From contig RBNI01004830.1 of assembly GCA_003990745.1 (NCBI GenBank), positions 1 to 13,405 of the forward strand: a stretch of DNA of 13,405 bases. Direction: 5' to 3'. Position numbers and translations under genes: made by a program. This document shows positions 1 to 7,445 of this stretch, piece by piece. The DNA comes from Jimgerdemannia flammicorona. Taxonomy: Eukaryota > Mucoromycota > Endogonomycetes > Endogonales > Endogonaceae. Every line of letters starts with the position of its first letter. Within the stretch, counting starts at the first letter, position 1. Below the pieces are notes generated by a model. The model did not search any database. It saw nothing but the letters and a program-made list of their open reading frames with translations, and was not told the DNA's origin.

Positions 1-795
1 AAAAAAAAAAGAGGTGAAAAAACAGCAGCAACTGGAAGCAGCGAGGTTGAGGCAGCAAAATGAAGCAGCGGAACAACTGGAGTTGAATAAGGCGGAACTA
101 GCGAGGTTGAGGCTGGAAATGCAAGAGGAAGTGAAAAAACAGCAGCAGCTGGAAGCAGCGAGGTTGAGGCAGCAAAATGAAGCACAACTGAAATTGCAAA
201 AAGAAGCAAAAAAACAGCAGCAGGGGCAGCAGGTGGAAGCAGTGAGGTTGAGGCAACAAAATGAAGCAGTGGAACAGGCGAGATTGCAAGAAGCGAAAAA
301 ACAGCAGGAGCAGCAGACGGAAGCAGTGAGACCGAGGCTGAAATTGCAAGAGGAAGCGAAAAAGCAACAGCAGAAGCAGCAGACGGATGCAGTGAGACCA
401 AGGCTGAAATTGCAAGAGGAAGCGAAAAAGCAACAGCAAAAGCAGCAGACGGATGCAGTGAGCTTGAGGCAGCAAAACGAAGCTATGGAACGGCAAAAGA
501 AAGTAACAAAAAAAACAGCAGCAGGAGCAGCAGGCGGAACAGCAGGGGCAACAGAAACAGCAGGCGGAAGCAGTGAGGTTGAGGGAAAAAAATGAAGCGG
601 TTGGACGACAAGAGAAAGTACAGAAAAAGAGCAGCAGGCGGGGAACAGCAGGGCCAAGCGAAAGCAAGTCAGCAAAATGAAGTAAAGCTCTTCTCGATTG
701 GCGCAATTCTTTTCTTGGTCTGGTTATTGCCATTGATTGCTATTGGAAAAGCCATTACTTATTTCATTTGGGAGATAATGTCGGTTTTTATATGA
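1..795 (+). pseudogene. Coiled-coil, C-terminally anchored protein; 5' partial, frameshifted
   Basis: The reading frame is already open at the window edge, and the first methionines are internal, so the 5' end lies outside. The visible product is almost wholly Lys/Gln/Glu/Ala/Leu/Arg, built from variants of KKQQQLEAARLRQQNEA; the 22-residue period (two 11-mers) fits a long helical coiled coil. Near the A-run at 507-515 the repeat pattern moves from frame 2 to frame 3, where it reads QQAEQQGQQ and then EAVRLREKNEAV. Around 628-645 it moves again to frame 1, reads GEQQGQAKASQQNEVK, and continues into a hydrophobic tail (about residues LFSIGAILFLVWLLPLIAIG) that stops at 795. Read literally, frame 2 stops at 595. 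The tail resembles a tail-anchor membrane segment. Either the gene is decaying, or homopolymer sequencing errors split an intact gene. Family unknown; an antisense open frame over 98-733 is a shadow. Confidence 0.6.
324..470 (+). repeat. 66-bp tandem repeat in the coiled-coil gene
   Basis: Two nearly identical 66-bp units start at 324 and 390, and a third begins at 456 before diverging into the older RLRQQNEA-type unit. The unit encodes 22 residues containing RPRLKLQEEAKKQQQKQQTD. Differences between copies are single bases, so this duplication is more recent than the looser repeats on either side (roughly 17-300 and 470-600). Confidence 0.85.
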
Positions 796-1269
796 ACGCA
801 ACAACGTCATCGGCGTAGATGTGATTACTGAAGCATACAGTATGAGATAGGATGGCACAAAGCCTACACATATGCATAGCTATGGGTGCGAGTGCAAAAA
901 ATTATTTGTTCGTAAGCGGGCACTGTTGGCGGAAAAACACTTTGAAGGTTGAGATCGCCGTTCAGCGACATCCCGCATGTTTTGATCAAGCCACAGTGAA
1001 TAGCTATATCTAGTTTTCGGCGCTCGCACAGTGTAGTTGGTGGTAATATGTCCGTTAATATTTTTTTTCCGGTTAATGACTGATAGATATCATGACCGTT
1101 GTTGGCATGCATGCGTCTTTCGCCACCTCAAATATCCCAGGGTGGAGAGTAGGGTAGCCTTAAATATTCCAAGTTCCTCCAGCCAGCCATCTGTTTCAAA
1201 TTTCACTCCAGTACCCCATAGAGTTGTGCACCGTACCTTCCCAAACTTGTACACTACATATATAACCAG
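796..1269. other. Intergenic, no convincing gene
   Basis: Short open frames occur on both strands (for example 1037-1288 + and 1090-1272 -), but none has a convincing start, recognisable domain or splice-supported extension. The + frame over 1130-1285 could be an earlier, frameshifted part of the candidate gene that follows. No RNA gene seen. Confidence 0.4.
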
Positions 1270-1457
1270 CAACGTCCTCCGACATTGACTCGCTGGTTCC
1301 CCACATATCTGACGTCACTGCCACAGGTTCTCTTCATGACCTTGTCGTCAGCACACGGGCCGACCCACAGATCCTGATCGCATTGAATCCCAATGGTATT
1401 TTTAAAGTGTGTGAGTCTTTATTTTTTTTTTTATTTTTTTTTTTATTTTTTTATTTT

Positions 1458-1494
<37 letters not shown>

Positions 1495-1655
1495 CAGTTC
1501 TGATGGGTTTCTGTGCGGGTTACTCGCCAATCCTTCATATTCAAGGAGCATCATCTATCAGAGGTCACCACGCCGAATCGGCAAATCTATGGATTTTTAC
1601 CAACTTGATACATTCGCCATTGCATTTTGACGAGCATCAGCTTACTACGATTTAG
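1270..1655 (+). CDS. Possible two-exon gene fragment, unknown function
   Basis: From an acceptor-like AG at 1268-1269 the frame reads DIDSLVPHISDVTATGSLHD, then continues through VVSTRADPQILIALNPNGIFKV to a consensus donor GTGAGT at 1411. The acceptor TTGCAG ends at 1497, and the second exon (1498-1655) runs from LMGFCAGY to HQLTTI and a stop. Both predicted splice points are phase 1, and the 87-nt intron is a multiple of three with no stop, so the frame holds with or without splicing. No start methionine is visible upstream, so this is a 3' fragment or a remnant. I do not recognise the family. Evidence rests on splice consensus and composition only. Confidence 0.3.
1417..1492 (+). repeat. 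T-rich tract and (TA)n microsatellite
   Basis: T-runs interrupted by single A's (1417-1463) are followed by about 14 TA dinucleotides (1464-1492), immediately before a TTGCAG acceptor-like site. If the flanking exons are real, the microsatellite is the bulk of their intron and its T-tract acts as the pyrimidine tract. Likely length-variable. Confidence 0.9.
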
Positions 1656-2151
1656 GATGTTTCTATAAACCGAGATTTGAGATACTGATACATTGCATTA
1701 TTTCCATCTCGTCAGCCATGCCGCGAAGAACAAACTAGATGCGAAACCACAACGATGGCATGTGCCTAGCAATACATCTTAACCTTTCCCACACTCCTGT
1801 GATATCTTTGGCACGGAAATATAGTTGCACATCAATATGCTTACGGTCGTAGCACGACCTTGGCTCATGAACCGATTTTGTCTTCGCCAATGGAGACCTG
1901 GATGGACTATTTGTGGCGAAATGGCAGGCGCCTTGGATATCCAATCCGTTCCGACATCGAACACATAAATCCGATGTAAAAACTCTAGTATATTGAATTT
2001 ATGCTCCTTTCATTCAACTTTACATGTAGAAATATATGTAGCTCAACTGACAGTCGACTAAACCCCGATGCCAATATTATCATACGCCATCATCTCGCGC
2101 GTAGAACGTCATCCATACACAGTCCCGGCAGAAAGTGAAATTCATCACCCA
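1656..2151. other. Intergenic, AT-rich, no supported gene
   Basis: Only short overlapping minus-strand frames are present (1735-1964). One reads from an ATG at about 1964 to a GTAAGC donor near 1842 and could join an AG acceptor 48 nt later, leaving a product of about 45 residues with no recognisable domain. I do not call it a gene. The last part is 3' flank of the zinc-finger gene; no AATAAA is visible there. Confidence 0.4.
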
Positions 2152-2739
2152 TCACCCTCGTTTGCAAAGACGACGGGCTTTGTCAACATGGGTCAGAATG
2201 CTGAAGCACGGTACTGTAGTCTCCAACAACCTACATTCGCCTACGGGAACCTGCGAGACTTGTGGGGATTGCTCTGGACTATGAACTCCAACGATCTGTG
2301 GCCTAGGCAATTGCTGAGCTCCGGGAGCCTGAACGACCTGCGTCGGGAACCTTGACAAGGCCGGTAGCAACGCCGATGGTGAACGTGAACTTGAGGAGCG
2401 GGCCACGGGCCGCTTGGAATCCTGCTTCGGTTGATTCCGAACGATCGTCATCTCATCGTGCTCCAGAGCGACATGAAGTTTGAGTTCCTTGTGTTTGTCA
2501 AAGAGTCTGTTGCACCAGCAGCACTGGTGTGGCCTCTTGTTGAAGTTCCTCAGCTTGCGGCAAGACTCCTTTTCGTGGCGGATTAGCTCGGTCTCGTGAA
2601 CCACGAGGCGGCAGTAACCACATGCCACCTCGCGTTTGCGTCGTGGGCAGCGCCTCGTGTGGAGGGCACTGGTAATGGAGTGAAAGCAGAGGCCGCAGAA
2701 TACGTCCACGCGAGAGTAGTTGTTTTTTGTGGCTGACAT
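2152..2739 (-). CDS. Three-zinc-finger protein (C2HC, C2HC, C2H2)
   Basis: Intronless, 195 residues. The N-terminal half has three zinc-binding units: FCGLC with a later HTRRC (about residues 14-31); CGYC, then H-x4-C in RHEKESC (about 41-60); and a C2H2 finger beginning CCWC with H-x4-H in LKLHVALEH (about 73-94). The rest is a Ser/Pro/Gln-rich, probably disordered tail. Closely packed C2HC fingers followed by a C2H2 finger occur in TRAF-type and other adaptor zinc fingers as well as in nucleic-acid binders, so the ligand cannot be assigned. The ATG at 2739 has A at -3 and a TATA box about 60 nt upstream, which fixes the start. No frame damage is seen, and base composition is richer in G+C than the flanks. 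Confident as a gene, uncertain in role. Confidence 0.82.
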   Translation of the reverse strand: MSATKNNYSRVDVFCGLCFHSITSALHTRRCPRRKREVACGYCRLVVHETELIRHEKESCRKLRNFNKRPHQCCWCNRLFDKHKELKLHVALEHDEMTIVRNQPKQDSKRPVARSSSSRSPSALLPALSRFPTQVVQAPGAQQLPRPQIVGVHSPEQSPQVSQVPVGECRLLETTVPCFSILTHVDKARRLCKRG

Positions 2740-2795
2740 GGTCGGTGGGCTGCGAGTTCGGAAATTTGTGGTAAAGACTGTAATGTATCAAGGCC

Positions 2796-2815
2796 TATAT
2801 TTTATACCCAATTGG
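2796..2815 (-). promoter_or_regulatory. TATA box and CCAAT-like box of the zinc-finger gene
   Basis: Read on the minus strand, CCAAT (2811-2815) is followed by TATAAAATATA (2806-2796), ending about 57 nt before the start codon at 2739. The spacing suits a TATA-driven start site with a short leader. Confidence 0.6.
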
Positions 2816-3306
2816 AATTTTTGGCAATTCGTCATTTTGTTGTCAGAATTAATTTAAAAATTCGCCGATGCCGCTCTCGAGACGCTCTCGAGGATGTAAA
2901 ATTTGTGATTTTCGTTCTTCTTTTCTTTTTTGTTAGAAGATTTTAAGCTTGAGCTCACTTCCATCGTGTTTACAATGCCGTTGAATTTGAAAAACAAGTT
3001 AAGCAAACTGGCGCCTTCCGCGGAAGCACCAAATCCAGGTAGAGTCGCGAGTTCCATAAATACTTTGCTTAGCTTCAATGTTATGTGACTGGATTAAAAG
3101 TGACGTGACGAAGGGTTTAAAGGATAAAGTTTGCATTTCAGACAAGGAAACCAAGGAAAAAAGATAGTGATGAAACTATAATGGCGGGGGTTTGTTTGAG
3201 CATGTAAGGCTCGGAACACACACACTGCGTTTTCCCTCTTCACATCAGCTTTTTGTCCGTCTCCGGAGCCAAAATAAAAGTTCTGTAACACCTCCTTTAA
3301 CTTAAC
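2816..3306. other. Intergenic; one weak small ORF
   Basis: A minus-strand ATG near 3055 opens a frame of about 67 residues beginning MELATLPGFGASAEGA and becoming Lys/Asn-rich before stopping at 2854. It has no recognisable domain and no TATA box at the expected distance, so I leave it uncalled. A repeated GGCTCCGGA word occurs (minus strand) near 3265 and 3320. Nothing else is seen. Confidence 0.35.
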
Positions 3307-3549
3307 CTAGATATTTCCGGAGCCAGGTAAATGATGGAATCCGGAATTGTGGTTATTTTGTTCAGGACTAGTGCACAGCACGAAGAGGGCTGGATGACCG
3401 ATGCGCCCTTTCAATGGAGGGACTGGTGAATTTTCAGGAACCAAGAAATCGCACCCTTTGGCGTGTTCCGTGTGGTCGTACCACATTAGCTTATCCAGCC
3501 TGGGGTGATGGTACAACTTCCCGTAATATGTGCGAAAACATTTTTGACA
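3307..3549 (-). pseudogene. Possible terminal exon of an unknown gene
   Basis: An open minus-strand frame of 80 codons starts directly after an acceptor-like CCTAG. It begins CQKCFRTYYGKLYHHPRLDK, continues through WYDHTEHAKGCDFLVPENSP, and ends HHLPGSGNI and TAG. The in-frame base before the acceptor gives a stop, so the segment makes sense only as a spliced exon. It has a CxxC and several His residues, but I recognise no family. It may be the 3' part of the fragment at 3993-4440, though I could not find junctions keeping both in one frame. No start codon is assigned. Confidence 0.3.
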
Positions 3550-3992
3550 CTAGGTCGCTCATTCCGGTATATACTCGATTAAAATCAAAAGAGCGATCTT
3601 CTAAAATAAAATAAAATGATATTGATGTTTTGCGAGACAGCTGTCACGAATTGCTCTATCTTCATGTCAGATTTTGGGCCAGATGTTTCATTAGTTTGCT
3701 GCAGTTTGAACGGTTAGTGGGTTCACCTTCCCTGAATGGTCACCCAAGTGTATATACCTAACGTATGGCCGTCAAACTATTAGGACAAGATAATTCGTGG
3801 CCCAAATGGCAAAAAGGCTAAATTCATATCCGATAATGTTTAGACTAATCGCTTTCTGCGAATGACGAGACGAGAAGAAACGTGAAGAGCCTCGAGTACC
3901 AAACGTAATTAGTGTGCGACCTGCTTATTTACGCCAAAGTCTCCAAAAAAAAAAAAACGATAGGCTACATAGCCCTTTTCACTCGGTGATTT

Positions 3993-4440
3993 TTAATACT
4001 GACGTTCAGGTGGCATGTTTAAACATGTGTCAATTGCGGGGATACCCACGGGACAGACAATGGTAAGGAGGACTTTCCTGGCTATTTGAGCCTTGGACAC
4101 GAGAATGAGCAGTATTATAACTTGAAGTCAACTTGGAATTTGCGTTTTGCTACGAAAACTCCGGTCTTCCCATAACTTACCCAGCGATCTTCGCGACGTA
4201 GCGTGAATCCATTACATCTCTCCAGTCTTTGATGAAGTACAAGATCAGACGGATATGGGACGGCCAGAACGAAGTGTGCCAGCGCCCAAGCTTTGTCTTG
4301 CATCATCCATCACCGGTTGCATCTATTGCGCCAAGTATCGTCACATGGAAAACGGAGATATGGCCACGCATTGACCTTGCGACATTCGTTTTCCCTCCGA
4401 TCAGTTCTACATCTAAAGAATCATCAAGAACCTTTGGAAC
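3993..4440 (-). pseudogene. Decayed multi-exon gene fragment, in-frame stop
   Basis: From 4440 the minus frame reads VPKVLDDSLDVELIGGKTNV and onward to GAIDATGDG, meets TGA at 4303-4305, then resumes in the same frame as CKTKLGRWHTSFWPSHIRLI and YFIKDWRDVMDSRYVAKIAG. It ends at a consensus donor GTAAGT (4180-4175). A CAG acceptor (intron 4180-4078) rejoins the frame as KVLLTIVCPVGIPAIDTCLN, running to a stop at 3993. A strong donor exactly at the end of the frame and a phase-matched acceptor support a real former gene; the internal TGA suggests decay. Other frames and the opposite strand are also fairly open here, which lowers confidence. Family not recognised. Confidence 0.35.
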
Positions 4441-4577
4441 CAATCGACGTGCACAACACAGAAACAGGTATATTACACACGTAACGCGTTAAGAGCAACA
4501 TGCAAACCATTGCAGCATTTCCGGCCTTCCCAAAAATCACATGCAACATATATAAGCGGGTGTCACACTACATATAA

Positions 4578-5891
4578 CTAACCACTGTTCTCCTTTTCCC
4601 ATTGACGCAGATCTCCAAACGTAAACCCGCGTTGTTTCATCAAGGCGCAAATCGCTGGATCCACGTTCAAGTGATTCGGAAGATGAGCAAAGTGCAACCA
4701 TGGAGATCTTTCAATTAATTTGGTCACAAATTTCTGGGAAATCAGGGGGCAATGTGTCAACGTAATTAATCGTAAATCAAAAAACTTGATTTCTGGTTTC
4801 TCCACCCACGTGTTGACTTCCATCCCACAGAGGCGCGGACAACCCGTGAGAATGAGTGTCCTAAGTGCGTGCCCGCTCCTCGCCAATTCCGACAGGAAGC
4901 GGTCATTGACATTTAGGCCGGATCTGACCTCGAGATGCTTCAAGTCAGGTTCGACCAGAAGAGATCCCAGCGCGCCACCGGAGACGGGAATGGGCGAGAC
5001 CTCCCACAGCTCTTTCAGTTCTGAGTCATTTCCCACGACGAACTTCTGCAGCCGCTTGCACGACGCCGTGAGCGCCATCACGGCACGGTCCATGTCGCCC
5101 GGATCGCCGGCAGTGTACACAAACGACCGCAGCTGGGGCCATTTGTGAACGACGTAGAACAGGGAGTCGAGGGATACGTTCTCAAACTCGACCGCCCGGA
5201 GTGAATCGCAGCGGCGGAGCGCGATGCACATTGCGTCATCCAGCTCGAACGATTTGATTGTAAGCGACACGAGGTGGGAATTCATTCGGGCAATGAAGGT
5301 GGTGGCGCGGGTGCGAACCATGGCGAGATGGATGTCGTCTTGATATCCGATGACCAATTTTTCAATGCAGCCACAGTATGGCTCAATCCGCTCAAGGAAG
5401 CGGCAAAGGCGACGACCGGGGCATTTTTCGTGTTCTCCGGACCAATAGTCGAGATTGAGACTGAGGGTGGTAAGGTTGGGAGGACGCAGTTCGAGGATCC
5501 TCGCGAGGCTGTCCAAATGACTGTCGAGATCGGCGGCTGTGTAGTTGTAGGTCTGTGGTTTGGCAGTATCCAAGAAGATCTCCGAGAAAATCTTGTGGTA
5601 GTCGCACCCGAGGCGGTCGGATTCGATGAGTAGGTCAGCGAAGCGACTGAACTCCTTTGGGTGCTTCGAGGAAACAATATGCTCGAAAAATTTGTCGCCG
5701 ATGTGCCGACGGGCCTCCTCCCACCAGCTAGTGCAAACCATCGAACTCGCCATTAAGTCCAGTGTTGAAGTTATGCTGAGTTCCTGGGTTGGGTACCGGC
5801 TGTTTGCAACGTAGCGAAATATTTCGGCCAAAACTTTGGGGGACAAATACGGGGCAACGAGCGGCTCTTGGTTTTGCTGCGCGGGAGACAT
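4578..5891 (-). CDS. F-box-like / leucine-rich repeat protein
   Basis: Intronless, 437 residues. The frame is open to 5903, but the codon there is GTG, so the first ATG is at 5891. Residues about 14-65 match an F-box-like domain: LSPKVLAEIFRYV, then after a short insert MVCTSWWEEARRHIG (the usual L-P-x-x-x-L-x-x-I-F and V-C-x-x-W pattern). The rest is an irregular series of leucine-rich units, e.g. LTTLSLNLDYW, LVSLTIKSFEL, LRAVEFENVSL, LKHLEVRSGL, LRTLILTGCPRL and LRLITLTHCPLI, as in F-box/LRR proteins. Such proteins usually bind Skp1 and present substrates to SCF ubiquitin ligases; the substrate is unknown. No stop or frameshift interrupts it. It has its own TATA box and no operon-like partner. 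Confidence 0.85.
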   Translation of the reverse strand: MSPAQQNQEPLVAPYLSPKVLAEIFRYVANSRYPTQELSITSTLDLMASSMVCTSWWEEARRHIGDKFFEHIVSSKHPKEFSRFADLLIESDRLGCDYHKIFSEIFLDTAKPQTYNYTAADLDSHLDSLARILELRPPNLTTLSLNLDYWSGEHEKCPGRRLCRFLERIEPYCGCIEKLVIGYQDDIHLAMVRTRATTFIARMNSHLVSLTIKSFELDDAMCIALRRCDSLRAVEFENVSLDSLFYVVHKWPQLRSFVYTAGDPGDMDRAVMALTASCKRLQKFVVGNDSELKELWEVSPIPVSGGALGSLLVEPDLKHLEVRSGLNVNDRFLSELARSGHALRTLILTGCPRLCGMEVNTWVEKPEIKFFDLRLITLTHCPLISQKFVTKLIERSPWLHFAHLPNHLNVDPAICALMKQRGFTFGDLRQWEKENSG

Positions 5892-5946
5892 TTCGCAGAC
5901 CACAAAAAAGGATAGATTGATGCAATTATGATTCTCGAAAAATTTG

Positions 5947-5964
5947 GAGGGGGTTTATATAATT
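5947..5964 (-). promoter_or_regulatory. TATA box and C-rich element of the F-box gene
   Basis: On the minus strand ATTATATAAACCCCCTC runs about 73-56 nt before the ATG at 5891. The TATATAA core fits a TATA box. The adjoining AAACCCCCTC ten-mer also occurs upstream of the BTB gene in the same orientation. Confidence 0.55.
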
Positions 5965-5969
5965 ATGGT

Positions 5970-7400
5970 TCGAGTGAGCGCACTTGTCCATCAGCGCGCT
6001 GGAACTTTTATCTACGTTCCATCGTTCTAAACACGAATTCTCTGACTGAAACAAGGGCAATAATGATGCTGTACGCGCACTTCGGCTCCCATGACTAAGG
6101 ATCACCGCGATATGTGCTCGTCTTCCTTAGATACGAATGGTTTGTTTGAGTTTCACTATACGACAAGAAAAAGTACTCCAAAACCTCCATATTGCCGCTT
6201 GAACTGATTTAATCTAGTGCGGAGTCATTGTTACCAGAAATAGTCCTTTGTCTCCCTGTTGAACGATGGCATTTCATTGTGCCCGTAATTGCCCGTTTGG
6301 TCTTGCACAAACCAAAATTGTAGTCCCAAACCTACAGAACATTGGGCCCTCCACAATACCGAAAATGGTTTCTTTGATAACCAGAGTCCCTGGTCGCGCT
6401 GGCGCGGACGCGCGACGCAACGCAGAGTGCGCTTCAGGCAAAATTGAATCCCCAGCAGTGCGGGCTGGCTCGCAACCCATTAGCCCGATGTAGCTATTGT
6501 AGTGACATCACACGATTGCGGTATGGTCCCACGCACGTTCTACGTTGCCATTAACAAGAGTATTTAATACACTAGTAATGGAAAAACTTCCGAGTCAAAC
6601 GTCTGACCACTGCAGCACTTTTTCGTCATTTTTAAATTTAACCATCGATCTGCAATGAAATCACAACGTAAATGCTAAACAAAGTGTCATTAGAATGTTA
6701 ACTGAGTGTGGCACCAATTCCATATATTTACGCAAAAATTTAAAACTGTTGATAATCGAAATATTTTTATTGGTTCGCAGGATGACCGAATGTGGTGGCT
6801 CTACAAAGGCGTCCTGTAATAACCACTTCAGTGTCAAATAAACCGGACAATTATATTAATAGAATTGGAAAATATTCCAATTGATACTGGTAAACGGCGC
6901 CTTGTTTTTTTTTTTTTTTTTGCTATAGCTTCATCTGCTAGCCAGGAGTGATTCACAGGCGATGTTACATTCGCATGGGTCATACACAGCATTTGTACGC
7001 TCAGTTGCAGTCTTCATCGGTTATGTTCACCTGCCCGAAATCTGAATGAGAGGCACACGCGCTGGCCCTGATTAAAAAAGCAACTGCGACATAAAATGTC
7101 AAAGCGTATTGGGTAGAATGCATTTCAAAGAATTGTCTGAACCGTCGAAACCCAGTATAGCTTGGTCAAAATTCCGGGACCTCCGTTTATACCGAAGTTC
7201 AAATGTTCAAATTGGCTTTGTATATTTAAATATGTATTGCCGACGTACTATACATAATTAACTTGAAATAATTACATACGATGGTACCGCGGCTTGCGCC
7301 CATTATAATATGAATAAATTGGACAATTGCTTCGATCTACAAAGACATTTTTAAACATGGACACACTTTATAAAAAGAACAATGCATGAATGACAAAGGA
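5970..7400. other. Long intergenic region, mostly empty
   Basis: About 1.4 kb between the divergent F-box and SAM-LRR genes. It holds a 38-codon ATG frame at 6091-6207 (+), an open frame at 6266-6493 (listed separately), a run of 17 T's at 6905-6921, and otherwise AT-rich sequence with many stops in all frames. No transposon, tRNA or further exon recognised. Confidence 0.5.
6266..6493 (+). other. Open frame in a G+C-richer patch, 75 codons
   Basis: The ATG at 6266 has A at -3 and G at +4 and opens 75 codons (MAFHCARNCPFGLAQT to SQPISPM). The opposite strand is open over almost the same stretch (6274-6480), as often happens in G+C-rich DNA. Positions about 6385-6480 are visibly richer in G+C than the AT-rich surroundings. 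There is no recognisable domain and no clear TATA box. It could be a small gene, a gene remnant or chance. Confidence 0.2.
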
Positions 7401-7410
7401 TATATATATA
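7401..7410 (+). promoter_or_regulatory. TATA box of the SAM-LRR gene
   Basis: TATATATATA lies about 36-45 nt before the ATG at 7446 and about 132-141 nt before the ATG at 7542. A start site about 30 nt downstream would place 7446 as the first AUG in the mRNA. Confidence 0.5.
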
Positions 7411-7445
7411 GCTGAAAAGCAGTCGCAACTGATTACCTTGCGAAA

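Noticed and set aside
98..733. Long minus-strand open frame of 211 codons rich in Leu/Phe/Cys
   Set aside because: It is the antisense of the Gln/Lys/Glu repeat (CAG/AAG codons read backwards). The repeat logic and membrane tail belong to the plus strand.
1735..1964. Two overlapping minus-strand frames, one with a possible 48-nt intron (GTAAGC to ACAG)
   Set aside because: The spliced product would be about 45 residues with no domain and no promoter; two weak splice-like sites are not enough.
2068..2355. Plus-strand frame of 95 codons
   Set aside because: It overlaps the 3' half of the zinc-finger gene on the other strand, and its composition is that of an antisense shadow.
4229..4492. Plus-strand frames over the decayed minus-strand gene, ending near a GTATAT donor-like site
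   Set aside because: Fairly open and protein-like, but with no acceptor or continuation; the minus strand offers a consensus donor and a phase-matched second exon. Kept as the main alternative.
4720..5677. Several plus- and minus-strand frames of 71-142 codons inside the F-box gene
   Set aside because: All are out-of-frame or antisense shadows of a G+C-richer coding sequence with a clear domain.
6091..6207. 38-codon ATG frame (MTKDHRDMCSSS...)
   Set aside because: Too short, with no TATA box or domain; chance frames of this size are common.
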